Notes under the pieces: model-generated
What the model was told of the DNA's origin: nothing
Databases searched by the model: none
What the model saw: the letters and a program-made list of their open reading frames with translations, nothing else
Assembly: GCF_002205845.1 (NCBI RefSeq)
Contig: NZ_NISI01000007.1
Location: 62,001-126,000 of the forward strand
DNA from: Roseateles puraquae
GTDB taxonomy: Bacteria > Pseudomonadota > Gammaproteobacteria > Burkholderiales > Burkholderiaceae_C
Direction: 5' to 3'
DNA length: 64,000 nt
Shown here: one piece after another, positions 7,787-16,925 of the stretch
Numbering within the stretch: position 1 is the stretch's first letter
Layout of the letters: every line of letters begins with the position of its first letter
Program-made: the position numbers and the translations under genes

Positions 7787-10474
7787 TCACTCGAAGGCGT
7801 AGCTGAAGTCGCCGTCTGTCACGCCCAGGGCCACGCGCTGCAGCGGCTGGCCCGAGGCGGTGCGAGACAGGTACTCGATCGAGACGCGCGGCAGCACCGT
7901 GTTGGTGAGGATGGCGTCGATGATGCGGCCGCCGCTTTCGGCGTTGTTGCAGCGCTTGACGATGAGATCCACCGCCGCGTCGCTGTACTCGAACGGGATG
8001 CGGTGGTTCTCGGCCACACGGCGCACGATGCGGTCGAGCTGCAGGCGCACGATGCGCGCCAGCATGTCGTCGCTCAGCGGGTAGTAGGGGATGGTCACGA
8101 TGCGACCCAGCAGGGCCGGCGGGAACACCTTCTGCAGCGGCGCGGTCAGCGCCGTGGCCAGCGACTCGGGATCGGGCAGCAGCTCGGGGTCGCGGCACAT
8201 GTTCATGATCAGCTCCGAGCCCACGTTGCTGGTCAGCAGGATGATGGTGTTCTTGAAGTCGATGAGGCGGCCCTCGCCGTCTTCCATCCAGCCCTTGTCG
8301 AAGACCTGGAAGAACAGCTCGTGCACATCCGGGTGGGCCTTCTCCACCTCGTCCAGCAGCACGACGCTGTAGGGCCGGCGGCGCACCGCCTCGGTCAGCA
8401 CGCCGCCTTCGCCGTAGCCCACGTAGCCGGGCGGTGCGCCCTTGAGCGTGGAGACGGTGTGCGACTCCTGGTACTCGCTCATGTTGATGGTGATGACGTT
8501 CTGCTCGCCGCCGTACAGCGCCTCGGCCAGGGCCAGCGCGGTCTCGGTCTTGCCCACGCCGGAGGTGCCGCACAGCATGAACACGCCGATGGGCTTGTTG
8601 GGGTTGTCCAGGCGGGCGCGCGAGGTCTGGATGCGGCGCGCGATCATGTCCAGGCCGTGCTGCTGGCCGATGACGCGCTGGCCGAGCGTTGCGCCCAGGC
8701 GCAGCACGGCTTCCAGCTCGTTCTTGACCATGCGGCCCACGGGGATGCCGGTCCAGTCGGCTACGACGCTGGCCACGGCCTGGGCATCGACCGAGGGCAG
8801 GATCAGCGGCGCGTCGCCCTGCAGCTCGGCGAGCTGCGCCTGTGCGGCATGCATGTCGGCCAGCAGGGCCTCGCGGTCGGGTTGGGTGGAGGTGGCTTCA
8901 TCCACCGGCTGGCTCTGGCCGTCGACGGGGCTGCGCAGCTGGGCCCGCAGGACCAGGATGCGGGCGACGAGGTCCTTCTCCTGCGCCCAGCGGGTGTACA
9001 AGGTGGCCAGGCGCTGGCGCTCGGCGGCGAGCTTGTCGCCGACCGCCGTGCCCCGCTCGCCGATGGCCACGCCCACCTGGGCCTCGCGGGCGATGATGCC
9101 CTGCTCGATCTCCAGCGACTCGATGCGGCGCTGGCAATCCTCCACCTCGGCCGGCATCGCGTGCTGGCTGACCGCCACGCGCGCGCAGGCGGTGTCGAGC
9201 AGGCTGACCGCCTTGTCGGGCAGCTGGCGCGCGGGGATGTAGCGGTGCGACAGCTTCACGGCGGCCTCGATGGCCTCGTCCAGCAGTTGCACCTGGTGGT
9301 GCTTCTCGAGCACCGTGGCCACGCCGCGCAGCATCAGCACCGCCTTCTTCTCGTCGGGCTCCTCGACCTGCACGGTCTGGAAGCGGCGGGTGAGCGCCGG
9401 GTCTTTCTCGATGTACTTCTTGTACTCGGCCCAGGTCGTGGCGCCCACGGTGCGCAGGTTGCCGCGGGCCAGGGCCGGCTTGAGCAGGTTGGCCGCGTCG
9501 CCCGTGCCCGCCGCGCCACCGGCGCCCACCAGGGTGTGGATCTCGTCGATGAACAGGATGATGGGCGTGGGGCTTTGCTGCACCTCGTCGATGACCTGGC
9601 GCAGGCGCTGCTCGAACTCGCCCTTCATGGAGGCGCCGGCCTGCAGCAGGCCGATGTCCAGTGACAGCAGCGTCACGCCCTGCATCGGCGGTGGCACGTC
9701 ACCCCGCGCCAGGCGCAGCGCGAAGCCCTCGACTACCGCCGTCTTGCCCACGCCGGCCTCGCCGGTGAGCAGCGGGTTGTTCTGGCGGCGGCGCATCAGG
9801 ATGTCGACGATCTGTCGGATTTCGTCGTCGCGGCCGGTCACCGGGTCGATCTCGCCCTTGCGGGCCTTCTCGGTCAGGTCGACGGTGAACTTCTTCAGCG
9901 CCTCCTGGCGGCCCATGGCGGCCGGGGCCATGGCGCCGCTGTCCTCGCCCGGCTGGCCGCTGCCCAATGCGCTGCCATCGGTTGCGCCCAGGCCAGCCTC
10001 GCCCGTCTTGCCCACGAGGACGGGCAACTGGTCGGCGAGGTCGTCGGCCTTGATCTTCTCGAACTGGCGCGAGATGCCCAGCAGCGCATTGCGCAGCGAC
10101 GGCGTGCTCAGGCAGGCCAGCAGCAGGTGGCCGCTGCGCACCTGGGCGTCGCCGTACATCAGCGTGGCATAGACCCAGCCCTGCTGGATGGCGTGCGTGA
10201 TGTGCTCGGAGAAGTCGCTGATGGCCGTCGAGCCCCGGGGCAGGCGGTCCAGCGCGGTGGTCACGTCGCGGGCGAGTGCGGCGGCGTCCAGCCCGTAGTG
10301 GCGCACGATGGCAGCCACGTCCGAGGCATTGTTTTCCAGCAGCTGGGTGATCCAGTGCACCAGCTCCACATAGGGATTGCCCCGCAGCTTGCAGAAGACG
10401 GTGGCACCCTCGATGGATTTGTAGGCCAGCGGGTTGAGCTTGCCAAAGAGTGCCTGGCGGCTGATGTCGGTCAT
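7787..10474 (-). CDS. tssH: TssH/ClpV AAA+ ATPase
   Basis: A protein of 895 residues, normal for ClpV. The N domain covers about residues 1 to 160 and is followed by two AAA+ modules: Walker A GEAGVGKT with Walker B LFIDEIHTLVGAGG in the first, and GTSGVGKTETA with VVLLDEVEKAH in the second, with a coiled-coil middle region between. ClpV strips and recycles the contracted TssB/TssC sheath in the cytoplasm. The ATG at 10474 has a strong GAGGAG ribosome site. It is transcribed alone or with downstream genes from a GGAACC-N15-TCACTCA promoter immediately upstream, giving an RNA leader of only about 12 bases. Confidence 0.97.
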   Translation of the reverse strand: MTDISRQALFGKLNPLAYKSIEGATVFCKLRGNPYVELVHWITQLLENNASDVAAIVRHYGLDAAALARDVTTALDRLPRGSTAISDFSEHITHAIQQGWVYATLMYGDAQVRSGHLLLACLSTPSLRNALLGISRQFEKIKADDLADQLPVLVGKTGEAGLGATDGSALGSGQPGEDSGAMAPAAMGRQEALKKFTVDLTEKARKGEIDPVTGRDDEIRQIVDILMRRRQNNPLLTGEAGVGKTAVVEGFALRLARGDVPPPMQGVTLLSLDIGLLQAGASMKGEFEQRLRQVIDEVQQSPTPIILFIDEIHTLVGAGGAAGTGDAANLLKPALARGNLRTVGATTWAEYKKYIEKDPALTRRFQTVQVEEPDEKKAVLMLRGVATVLEKHHQVQLLDEAIEAAVKLSHRYIPARQLPDKAVSLLDTACARVAVSQHAMPAEVEDCQRRIESLEIEQGIIAREAQVGVAIGERGTAVGDKLAAERQRLATLYTRWAQEKDLVARILVLRAQLRSPVDGQSQPVDEATSTQPDREALLADMHAAQAQLAELQGDAPLILPSVDAQAVASVVADWTGIPVGRMVKNELEAVLRLGATLGQRVIGQQHGLDMIARRIQTSRARLDNPNKPIGVFMLCGTSGVGKTETALALAEALYGGEQNVITINMSEYQESHTVSTLKGAPPGYVGYGEGGVLTEAVRRRPYSVVLLDEVEKAHPDVHELFFQVFDKGWMEDGEGRLIDFKNTIILLTSNVGSELIMNMCRDPELLPDPESLATALTAPLQKVFPPALLGRIVTIPYYPLSDDMLARIVRLQLDRIVRRVAENHRIPFEYSDAAVDLIVKRCNNAESGGRIIDAILTNTVLPRVSIEYLSRTASGQPLQRVALGVTDGDFSYAFE

Positions 10475-10493
10475 GTGCGTTCTCCTCGGTGCT

Positions 10494-10520
10494 GAGTGAC
10501 CGAGGGCGCCGTTCGGTTCC
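10494..10520 (-). promoter_or_regulatory. ECF-type promoter for clpV
   Basis: On the minus strand: GGAACC, 15 bases, TCACTCA (the last A is at 10493). The -10 element ends about 19 bp before the clpV ATG. It lies in the 66-bp gap after tssG and has the same element pair and spacing as the tssF site. Confidence 0.7.
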
Positions 10521-10540
10521 GCAGGGCGTCAGCGCGCCGT

Positions 10541-11599
10541 CTAGTGCTGGTGAGCCGGCGCGAGCGAGGGGCCCAGCGGGGCCCGGCAGATGCTCTCCAC
10601 GTTCATCAGCAGCTGGTCGGCGCGCTTGCGCGGCCGCGGGCTGTTGAGCCAGGCGCTGCGCCCCAGTTGGCCCACGCCCGGCTGTCGCCCGAGCGGCCAG
10701 GCGGGCACCTCGGTGGGCTTCAGGCGCAGCCGCAGGTCCCAGGCGAACTCGTGGCCGACGTACTGGCGCACCAGCGCCTGCAGCGCCGGCAACTGGGGCC
10801 CCGACGGCAGGAAGGCCTGGAACTCATGCCATCCCAGCGGCCCGATCTCGATGCGGAACTTGTGCTGCACATCCCACACCTGGCGGCCCAGCACGGCACC
10901 GCGGCCCAGTCCGATGCCGTCGTGCCGCAGGAGCCGCGTGCGCTCCTCGGTCTCCAGTGCCATCCAGTGGCCGCTGAATTGCTGCACCAGCGCGGGCACC
11001 TTGAAGCGCAGGCTGATCCAGCTCTGCAGGCCATCGGCATCGCGGGCGGAGCGGGCGAGGCGGCCGGCGAAGTAGAGCTTGGAGAAGTCGCCCAGCGCAT
11101 CGCGTTCCCGCAGGGCCGGCTCGGACAGGCCGACGAGGGCGCCCATCTGGCGCACGATGGGCGCGTCGCGCCCCCGGTCCATGCCGACGACCGGACGGGT
11201 TCGCGCCCAGGCGCGGTAGAACAGCAGGCCGAAGCGGTGCAGCAGCAGGTCGGCGAACGCGGCGAAGGTGCGGTCGCCATGGTGCATGGCCCGCTCGCGG
11301 GCGTACTCGGTCAGGTGGGTGGGCAGGGCGCCATTGGGGCCGAACAGGCTCAGCACCCGCTGCACCAGGCGTGGCGGCCCGTGCTCGTTGGTCGCCAGCC
11401 GGGTGATGGCGGTGGGCGCGAAGTTCAGTGCGGGTTCGCTGGCGAAGCGCACCGGCTCGTCGCCGGGGCGCAGCGATTCACCCAGGCGCGGTTGCGCCGG
11501 ATGCGCGGCCTCGATGCGGCGAAGCGCCTGGAAGAGATCGAAGCGACCCGGGCGCTCGGTCAGCGCCTGGAAGATGTCGGGCGTCGGCTCGGGCGTCAT
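10541..11599 (-). CDS. tssG: TssG baseplate protein
   Basis: A protein of 352 residues. TssG hallmarks are FDLFQALRRIEAAHP near the N-terminus, EPVRFASEPALNFAPTAI, and the conserved LPTHLTEYARERAMHHGD followed by AFADLLLHRFGLLFYRAW. It forms the T6SS baseplate wedge with TssE, TssF and TssK. The start overlaps the tssF stop by 4 bp (ATGA), which fits the fixed stoichiometry of a TssF/TssG wedge. Confidence 0.95.
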   Translation of the reverse strand: MTPEPTPDIFQALTERPGRFDLFQALRRIEAAHPAQPRLGESLRPGDEPVRFASEPALNFAPTAITRLATNEHGPPRLVQRVLSLFGPNGALPTHLTEYARERAMHHGDRTFAAFADLLLHRFGLLFYRAWARTRPVVGMDRGRDAPIVRQMGALVGLSEPALRERDALGDFSKLYFAGRLARSARDADGLQSWISLRFKVPALVQQFSGHWMALETEERTRLLRHDGIGLGRGAVLGRQVWDVQHKFRIEIGPLGWHEFQAFLPSGPQLPALQALVRQYVGHEFAWDLRLRLKPTEVPAWPLGRQPGVGQLGRSAWLNSPRPRKRADQLLMNVESICRAPLGPSLAPAHQH

Positions 11600-13467
11600 A
11601 GCAGGGCGCGGGCGCCCGGCAGCGGTTGCCAGCGCTTGAGCTCACCGCGGGTGTGCGAGACCAGGGCCGTCTGCACGAAGCTGTTCATCGAGACATGCCG
11701 GCTGAAATAGTGGTGCAGCACGGCGCCCAGCAGCGCGGCGCTGCCGCCCTGGAAGGCGAGTTCGTCGACCGTCAGCTGCACCTCCAGCCCGCGGCCGAAC
11801 GCGATCGGGCCGGGCGCCGGGTGGCGGCGCACCACCGGCCGTGCGCTGACCGAGCGCAGGCCTTCCACCTGACGCAGCAAACCCGGCTCGGCGCCGTGGC
11901 CGAACAGGCCGACCAGCTCGCGCAGGGCCAGCGCGCCGCGCTCGGCGTCTTCATCCACCAGCGACAGGTAGTTGAGCGACAGCAGCGACAGCAGCCGCCA
12001 GGCGAGCGGCCCCTCGCGAGAGGCACCGCGGGGGCGTGACGGACCGGCGACGATGCCGACATGGGCGACCGGCGCGCGGGCCTCCAGGGTCAGGCCGCCG
12101 TGGTCCCGCCCGGTGGGCATGAACAGCGGCAGGTCGCGGTTGGTGCAGCGCAGCCGCGCGCCGAGCTGGCGCAGCTCGGTGCGGTAGGGCGCGCGTTGCA
12201 GGTCCACCAGCGACAGGAACACCTCGTGCCCCACATAGGCCGAGCGCGGCCCCTCGCGGCGGCTGCGGTCCCCGGCCAGACGCGGCTCGCGCAGCAGGCT
12301 GAAGTAGCCGGTGGCGCCGGCCGGGTCGGCATGCGGCACGTCGAACAGCGGCAGGAACTGCAGCTCCTCGCTGTTGGTCGAGAAGCCGGTCACGGCGGCG
12401 ACGTCAAACACCTCGAAGTCGTTGCCGGCGAGGCGGTCGGGGATGACCTGGAAGGCGGTGCTGCTGTCGTCCACCGCGATGCGTTCGGCGCGGCGTTCGA
12501 ACAGGTTGATGGCCGGTACGCAGTTCAGGCTGAAGTTGGCGGGCTCGCCGCCGCCTTCCAGGCTCGCCTCATAGCGGTCGAACAACAGCACCAGCTCGAA
12601 ACTGTTGCCTGCGCAGGCCGCAAAATGCGGTCGCAGCCCGGCAATGTCCAGGAACAGGAAGCGCTGCGGGAAGGCGAAGTACTCCTGCATCAGCCGTGTG
12701 CCGGAGAGACCGCGCAGCGTGACGGGCAGCATGGCCTCGTCATCGGCCAGGCCCACCTGGCGCACACGGCTGGCCGGCAGGAACTGGCGTTGGGCGCTGG
12801 CGTCCTTGCCGCCGGGGCCGGCGAGCACGCCGACACAGCGGCAGGTGGCCAGTTCATGCAGCTTCATGGCCACGTCCTGCAGGCCGCCCATGAAGAAGCG
12901 CAGGCTGTCCAGCGGCAGCCGGGCGAAGCTCATGCCCGCGGGCAGCTCCAGCTTCACGCGCACCGCGCTGCGGGGGCGCTCGCGCAGGGGCAGGCCGTTG
13001 AAGTTGACGTCGGTGGCGCTCAGAAAGTAGTCGACCTGCGTGACCTTGACCGGCGTCAGCGTGACGGGCTGGGCGGTGCGGAACTCGCAGCGCGTCGGGC
13101 CCAGCGGCGTGCGAGCGCCGAGCAGCGCGCTGCCGCGGGGCAGGGTGTAGCCGGAGAGCAGGTTGGGGTCGTTGCCCGGCTCCAGCTGCGCGACCAGCAT
13201 CGACGGCATCGGCGCGCCGAGGTTGGGGCAGACCATGTCGAGCAAGGTCTGCGCGAGCTGCGGGAACTCGGCGTCCTGCTTGAGCTGCACGCGGGCCGCA
13301 AGGAACGCACTGCCTTCGAGCAGGCGCTCGACGTAGGGGTCGGCCACTTCCAGGCCTTCCATGCCCAGCCGGCCGGCGATCTTGGGGAACTCGCGGGCGA
13401 ACTCGCCGCCCATCTCGCGGAGGTAGCGGAGTTCCTGGTTGTAGTAGCGAAGCAGGCGAGGGTCCAT
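11596..13467 (-). CDS. tssF: TssF baseplate protein
   Basis: A protein of 623 residues, typical of the family. It opens with the family signature YYNQELRYLREMGGEFAREF, then DPYVERLLEGSAFLAARVQ, and ends with RHVSMNSFVQTALVS near the C-terminus. It is part of the baseplate wedge around VgrG. It starts a transcription unit with its own promoter 35 bp upstream and is coupled to tssG. Confidence 0.97.
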   Translation of the reverse strand: MDPRLLRYYNQELRYLREMGGEFAREFPKIAGRLGMEGLEVADPYVERLLEGSAFLAARVQLKQDAEFPQLAQTLLDMVCPNLGAPMPSMLVAQLEPGNDPNLLSGYTLPRGSALLGARTPLGPTRCEFRTAQPVTLTPVKVTQVDYFLSATDVNFNGLPLRERPRSAVRVKLELPAGMSFARLPLDSLRFFMGGLQDVAMKLHELATCRCVGVLAGPGGKDASAQRQFLPASRVRQVGLADDEAMLPVTLRGLSGTRLMQEYFAFPQRFLFLDIAGLRPHFAACAGNSFELVLLFDRYEASLEGGGEPANFSLNCVPAINLFERRAERIAVDDSSTAFQVIPDRLAGNDFEVFDVAAVTGFSTNSEELQFLPLFDVPHADPAGATGYFSLLREPRLAGDRSRREGPRSAYVGHEVFLSLVDLQRAPYRTELRQLGARLRCTNRDLPLFMPTGRDHGGLTLEARAPVAHVGIVAGPSRPRGASREGPLAWRLLSLLSLNYLSLVDEDAERGALALRELVGLFGHGAEPGLLRQVEGLRSVSARPVVRRHPAPGPIAFGRGLEVQLTVDELAFQGGSAALLGAVLHHYFSRHVSMNSFVQTALVSHTRGELKRWQPLPGARALL

Positions 13468-13502
13468 GGGCGCTCAGGGTCGGGCGTCAGGCACCCGTCG
13501 GT

Positions 13503-13529
13503 GAGTGACGGGGCCGGGCGTTCGGTTCC
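13503..13529 (-). promoter_or_regulatory. ECF-type promoter for tssF-tssG
   Basis: On the minus strand: GGAACC, 15 bases, TCACTCA (the last A is at 13502). It lies in the 87-bp gap between tssE and tssF. The first 10 bases (GGAACCGAAC) are identical to those of the clpV site. Confidence 0.7.
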
Positions 13530-13554
13530 CGGCGGGCGGCGAGACCCGCGGTGC

Positions 13555-14091
13555 TCAGGCGCGCAGGTCGCGCACGGCGGCCTGGCCGGTGTCCACGTCC
13601 ACGTCGGCACTGAGCAGCAGCTCCAGCGGCACGGGCTGGTTCCAGAGCTGGCCCTTGATGGTGATGCGCAGGCTGGTCGGGCGCAGGCCGGTGCTGAGGT
13701 CGTTGGTGATGCGCACCTCGACGCTGGCGGCATCCAGCCGCGGCTCGAAGCGCACGATGGCCTGGCGCAGCTGGGCCTCGATGAGGGGGAAGTTGTGGAT
13801 GCTCATCGTCTGCCCGGTCAGGGGCAGGATGCCGAAGTTCAGCACCGAGTCGGCGGCGTGGGGCACGCTCTTCCAGAGGGCGGTGCGTTCGGGGTCGCTG
13901 CGGTTGCCGATGTCGGGCTCCTCGCAGACCGCATTGAACAGCCAGGACAGGTCGCGCAGCACCGCCTCGCGCAACTGGCGCCGGCTCAGCACGCGGGCCT
14001 CCAGCGGCTCGACGCGCGAGGCCGGTTCGTGGTCGGTCAGGCGGTCCAGCAGCGAGGGCTGGAGCCGGTCCTGCGCGCCATAGGCGGCCAT
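13555..14091 (-). CDS. tssE: TssE gp25-like baseplate protein
   Basis: A protein of 178 residues. The gp25-like fold is seen as LREAVLRDLSWLFNA, then VLNFGILPLTG and IEAQLRQAIVRFEPRL. TssE connects the baseplate to the first sheath ring. The ATG at 14091 overlaps the tagJ stop by one base. The family is cytoplasmic and needs no signal; none is present. Confidence 0.95.
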   Translation of the reverse strand: MAAYGAQDRLQPSLLDRLTDHEPASRVEPLEARVLSRRQLREAVLRDLSWLFNAVCEEPDIGNRSDPERTALWKSVPHAADSVLNFGILPLTGQTMSIHNFPLIEAQLRQAIVRFEPRLDAASVEVRITNDLSTGLRPTSLRITIKGQLWNQPVPLELLLSADVDVDTGQAAVRDLRA

Positions 14092-14909
14092 CAGGTGCTC
14101 GCCGTGGGCGTGTCGAAGCGGATCTCGCGCACGGCCATCAGGTCGTGGTCGCCGAGGTCGCTCACCAGCACGCGCTGGCCGAGGCCGGCGTAGCGGTCGT
14201 CACCCGGCAGGGGCTGCCACTCGGTCTTGCGCGCGAGGTTGATGAGGCCGTCCTCGCTCGCCTCCGAGCCGGGGTAGCGGGTGGGCACCAGGGCCACGCT
14301 GCTGCCGCCGTTGGTGAAGCTCAGCTGGGCGGGCATCCAGACGCAGTCGCGCAGGTCTTCCGGCGGGTCGAAGCGGATCTGGCTCAGGTGATGGAAGGGC
14401 ACCCAGGTGTAGTGGCCGTTGAGGCAGGTCTCCAGCACCGGGCCGAGGCGGGAGTCGGCGTCAGCCAGCCATTCGAAGGCCTGGCCGTCGATCTGGCCGG
14501 GGCAGGCGGGCGCCGCGTCGAAGGCCTTGGCGGCCAGGTCAGCGGCGAGTTCGGGCTGGCCGTCGCCCTGCTGGCGCAGCGATTCGATGAGCTGGGCCAC
14601 CCAGGCCTGCGGCTGGCCGAACACCACCGGTGTGCGCCGGCCGGCGAACACCTCCGCGCGCAGCAGCTCGCAGCGGATGGCATGGCCGACGGTCTCACGC
14701 ATCGGGATGGCGAGCTTGTCGAGATCGGCCACGACATTGAGCTGGGTGTGGGCGCGTTCCCACTGGCCCAGCACGCTCAGCAGCTGGGCCAGGAAGGTGC
14801 GCAGCCTGGCATCGGCGGGCTGGGCGCGTACGGCTTCGGTCAGCCGGGCGAGCGCGGTGCGCGGGTCGCCCGCGCGGACGGCTTCTTCAGCGGCTTGTTG
14901 GGGTGTCAT
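14091..14909 (-). CDS. tagJ: TagJ/ImpE-family T6SS accessory
   Basis: A protein of 272 residues. The N-terminal third is TPR-like (AVRAGDPRTALARLTEAVRAQPADARLRTFLAQLL). The ImpE core follows: TWVPFHHLSQIRFDPPEDLRDCVWMPAQL and LVPTRYPGSE. In other systems TagJ binds the TssB sheath subunit and modulates ClpV recruitment, and its presence goes with ClpV-type recycling; clpV lies downstream. It is coupled to tssE by a 1-bp overlap. Confidence 0.93.
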   Translation of the reverse strand: MTPQQAAEEAVRAGDPRTALARLTEAVRAQPADARLRTFLAQLLSVLGQWERAHTQLNVVADLDKLAIPMRETVGHAIRCELLRAEVFAGRRTPVVFGQPQAWVAQLIESLRQQGDGQPELAADLAAKAFDAAPACPGQIDGQAFEWLADADSRLGPVLETCLNGHYTWVPFHHLSQIRFDPPEDLRDCVWMPAQLSFTNGGSSVALVPTRYPGSEASEDGLINLARKTEWQPLPGDDRYAGLGQRVLVSDLGDHDLMAVREIRFDTPTAST

Positions 14910-14951
14910 GTCAGTCGTTCGTGGCTCGGGCCTCTGTGGCCTGGTCGGGAT

Positions 14952-15518
14952 TCAGAACCCATGCCCGCAGTCGGTGCAGAAGCGCGCCTGGCGCGGCAGG
15001 GTGATGCCGCAAGCGGGGCAGCTCTTGTGGGTGCTGGCCATGTCGAAGCCGCATTCATGGCAGAAGCGGCCACCGGTGCTGGGGGTCTGGCAGTTGGGGC
15101 AGGCAGCGGTCGTCGCGCTCGCGCCCGCACCGGCGGCCGGGGCATCTTGCGCGCTGCGGGCGGCGCAGTCCCGGCAGGTGCCGGCGCTGCTGTTCCAGCA
15201 TTCGCGGCCCACCCACTTGCGGCAGCCGGTGCATTTCTCAAAGAGCGGCGCGGCCAGGGCCATGGCTTCGGCCAGGGCCTCGCGCTTGGCCTCGCCGGCG
15301 CCGGCCTCGGCAAAGGCGCCAGTGGCGCGGCTGGCCTTGTTGAGGTCGTAGAACATGAAGGCGAAGCGGCTCAGCCAGCCGGTGATCTGGCCCTTGCGGT
15401 AGGGCTTGAAGGCCGACCGCGAGGCTTCGCCGCACTTCTCGCAATAGAACTCGAACTGGAAGCCGGCCGACACATCGCTCATCGAGGTGCTGACGTCGCG
15501 GTAGTTGGTGAGGGCCAT
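14952..15518 (-). CDS. Zinc-ribbon protein within the T6SS operon
   Basis: A protein of 188 residues with four visible cysteine clusters: YCEKCG near residue 25; CTGCRKW with a later CRDC near residues 95 to 118; CPNCQ with CHECG; and CPACG with CTDCG at the C-terminus. The last two pairs form a double zinc ribbon. There is no signal or membrane segment. The gene sits 4 bp after an Hcp-like gene and ahead of tagJ. I know of no role for it in the T6SS machine; binding a nucleic acid or another component is possible. The coding call is firm. Confidence 0.85.
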   Translation of the reverse strand: MALTNYRDVSTSMSDVSAGFQFEFYCEKCGEASRSAFKPYRKGQITGWLSRFAFMFYDLNKASRATGAFAEAGAGEAKREALAEAMALAAPLFEKCTGCRKWVGRECWNSSAGTCRDCAARSAQDAPAAGAGASATTAACPNCQTPSTGGRFCHECGFDMASTHKSCPACGITLPRQARFCTDCGHGF

Positions 15519-15522
15519 GGCG

Positions 15523-16356
15523 TCAGATCGGGGAGCCGATGTTCTTCATCGTGAAGGCGCGGGTCGTGCCCTGCGACAGGTTCTTGGCCACGGCCTGGCC
15601 GGCGTTGCTGTGCGAGTAGTGCGACGGCGGGTTCTTGTAGACGTAGGCCAAGGAGGCGAACTCGCAGGTCCATTCCTCCATCAGCTCGGTCATGGTGTCG
15701 GTGACGGCCACTTCCAGCTTGTAGTCGGTCAGGCGGATCTTCTGGATGGTGAACACCAGCGAGGTGCCTTCCACCACGTTGGTGGAGCGCTGATGGATGG
15801 TGAGGGTGCCGGAGGGAAAGATGTCGCCCGCCTTCATGGAGTTCAGCATCTGCGTGGTCGCGATGTCCACCCGCTTCTTGAAGGTGAACTCGAAGCTCGG
15901 ATTGCGGTCACCGGCGTCCTTGGTCTTGCCCTTTTTGGCCTTTTCGTCCTTCTTCTTGTCGTCGTCCTGCTGGCTCTCGGTCTGCTCGATCTTGCGCTCG
16001 GCGGCGTCGAGCATCTTTTCAAGCCACCGGTCGTGCTTGTCCTGCAGGGTCTTGCGCTCGGACTCGGATTTGGCGCGCGCCATGTCGCGGGTGAGCGCGG
16101 ACTGCGCCTGCGAGATGGCCTGCTTGAGGTCACGCGCGGTGCTGCTCGCCGAGTCGCCCTTGATCAGGCGGCCGCCGCCCGCCTTGCCGCTCTCGGCGCT
16201 CTGCTGCTTCTCGTCTTCGTTGTGCAGCTTCCAGCTGAGGCTTTCCAGCAGCACCTGGCCCTGGAAGAGATGGGAGACAGCCTCACCCGCCACCGGCACC
16301 CGTGTGGGCCGCAGCAGGATGAGGTAGATGTCGGCGCCGTGCGTGGAGGAAGACAT
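15523..16356 (-). CDS. Hcp-like protein with a long charged insertion
   Basis: A protein of 277 residues. The ATG at 16356 overlaps the preceding Hcp-like stop by one base; a longer frame back to 16506 would overlap that gene. The Hcp-type beta core is split. ADIYLILLRP and HLFQGQVLLESLSWKL come first, and FEFTFKKRVDIATTQML through ELMEEWTCEFASLAYVYKN come after about 100 residues of charged helix with a DDDKKKDEKAKKGK run. The core matches the neighbouring Hcp-like protein (FKKR, QM and W positions). It may be an alternative tube subunit or an Hcp carrying a domain in the loop. Confidence 0.8.
   Translation of the reverse strand: MSSSTHGADIYLILLRPTRVPVAGEAVSHLFQGQVLLESLSWKLHNEDEKQQSAESGKAGGGRLIKGDSASSTARDLKQAISQAQSALTRDMARAKSESERKTLQDKHDRWLEKMLDAAERKIEQTESQQDDDKKKDEKAKKGKTKDAGDRNPSFEFTFKKRVDIATTQMLNSMKAGDIFPSGTLTIHQRSTNVVEGTSLVFTIQKIRLTDYKLEVAVTDTMTELMEEWTCEFASLAYVYKNPPSHYSHSNAGQAVAKNLSQGTTRAFTMKNIGSPI
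15901..16215 (-). other. Charged helical insertion in the third Hcp-like protein
   Basis: This codes for residues of about 48 to 152: a Gly/Ser-rich start (GKAGGGRLIKG), a long helix rich in Lys, Glu, Gln and Arg (AKSESERKTLQDKHDRWLEK), then an Asp/Lys run. The same loop in the second Hcp-like protein holds only about 40 Ala/Gly-rich residues. Confidence 0.7.
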
Positions 16357-16901
16357 CAGAGGGCCATCGGGTAGAAGAAGGGGGCCGTGGGCAGGTTGTC
16401 CTTGCCCAGGGTCTTCAGGTACATCAGCTTGATGTTCTTGAAGTTGAGGGTCCAGGTCTCGATCACTTCCTTGGACAGCCCGCTGTCGGAGACCTCCAGC
16501 GAACACTCCGCGAAGTAGCCCATCGTGCAGGCCAGCACGAAGCCGGGCTGGTGGATGGCCCGGCCCTGCTGCTTGATGTGCAGCACCGTGATGGTGGCGC
16601 TGACCACCGGCAGATGGTTGTCCAGGCAGAAGTGCATCTGCGAGGAGCCGACGTCAAAGCGCTTCTTGAACGTCAGCGGCTCCATCTGCACGGTGACCGT
16701 GCTGCCCAGGCCCGCCATCGAGGCCGCGGCGGCCGCCACGCCGGCGAGGCCTGAGGGCCGGGCCTTGGGGTCTTTCAGGGCGGTCATGCCCCAGCCGAAC
16801 TCCATCAGCTCGACCGAGCCTTCCCAGCCTTCGAGCAGACCCTCGCCCACCACCGGCCCGGCGCCGGTGATGAGTTGCATGAAGATGTTGGAGCGGCTCA
16901 T
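16356..16901 (-). CDS. Second Hcp-like protein
   Basis: A protein of 181 residues. It has the Hcp pattern: NIFMQLITGAGPVVGE at the start, then PLTFKKRFDVGSSQMHF and a late VIETWTLNFKNIKLMYLKTL that corresponds to the Hcp tube-interface strands. A loop of Ala and Gly (GVAAAAASMAGLG) replaces part of the normal extended loop. It lies 24 bp after canonical hcp and is coupled to the third Hcp-like gene. Likely a tube subunit or secreted Hcp variant. Confidence 0.8.
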   Translation of the reverse strand: MSRSNIFMQLITGAGPVVGEGLLEGWEGSVELMEFGWGMTALKDPKARPSGLAGVAAAAASMAGLGSTVTVQMEPLTFKKRFDVGSSQMHFCLDNHLPVVSATITVLHIKQQGRAIHQPGFVLACTMGYFAECSLEVSDSGLSKEVIETWTLNFKNIKLMYLKTLGKDNLPTAPFFYPMAL

Positions 16902-16925
16902 GGGCGTTCAGCGCGCAGCAGCCAC

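Noticed and set aside
5796-7802. Long plus-strand frame of 668 codons opposite vgrG
   Set aside because: It is the mirror of a certain vgrG in very GC-rich DNA, where reverse frames lack stops; the translation is His/Ala/Val-rich without a family pattern.
7712-9664. Plus-strand frame of 650 codons opposite clpV
   Set aside because: It mirrors two AAA+ domains and has no coherent protein features.
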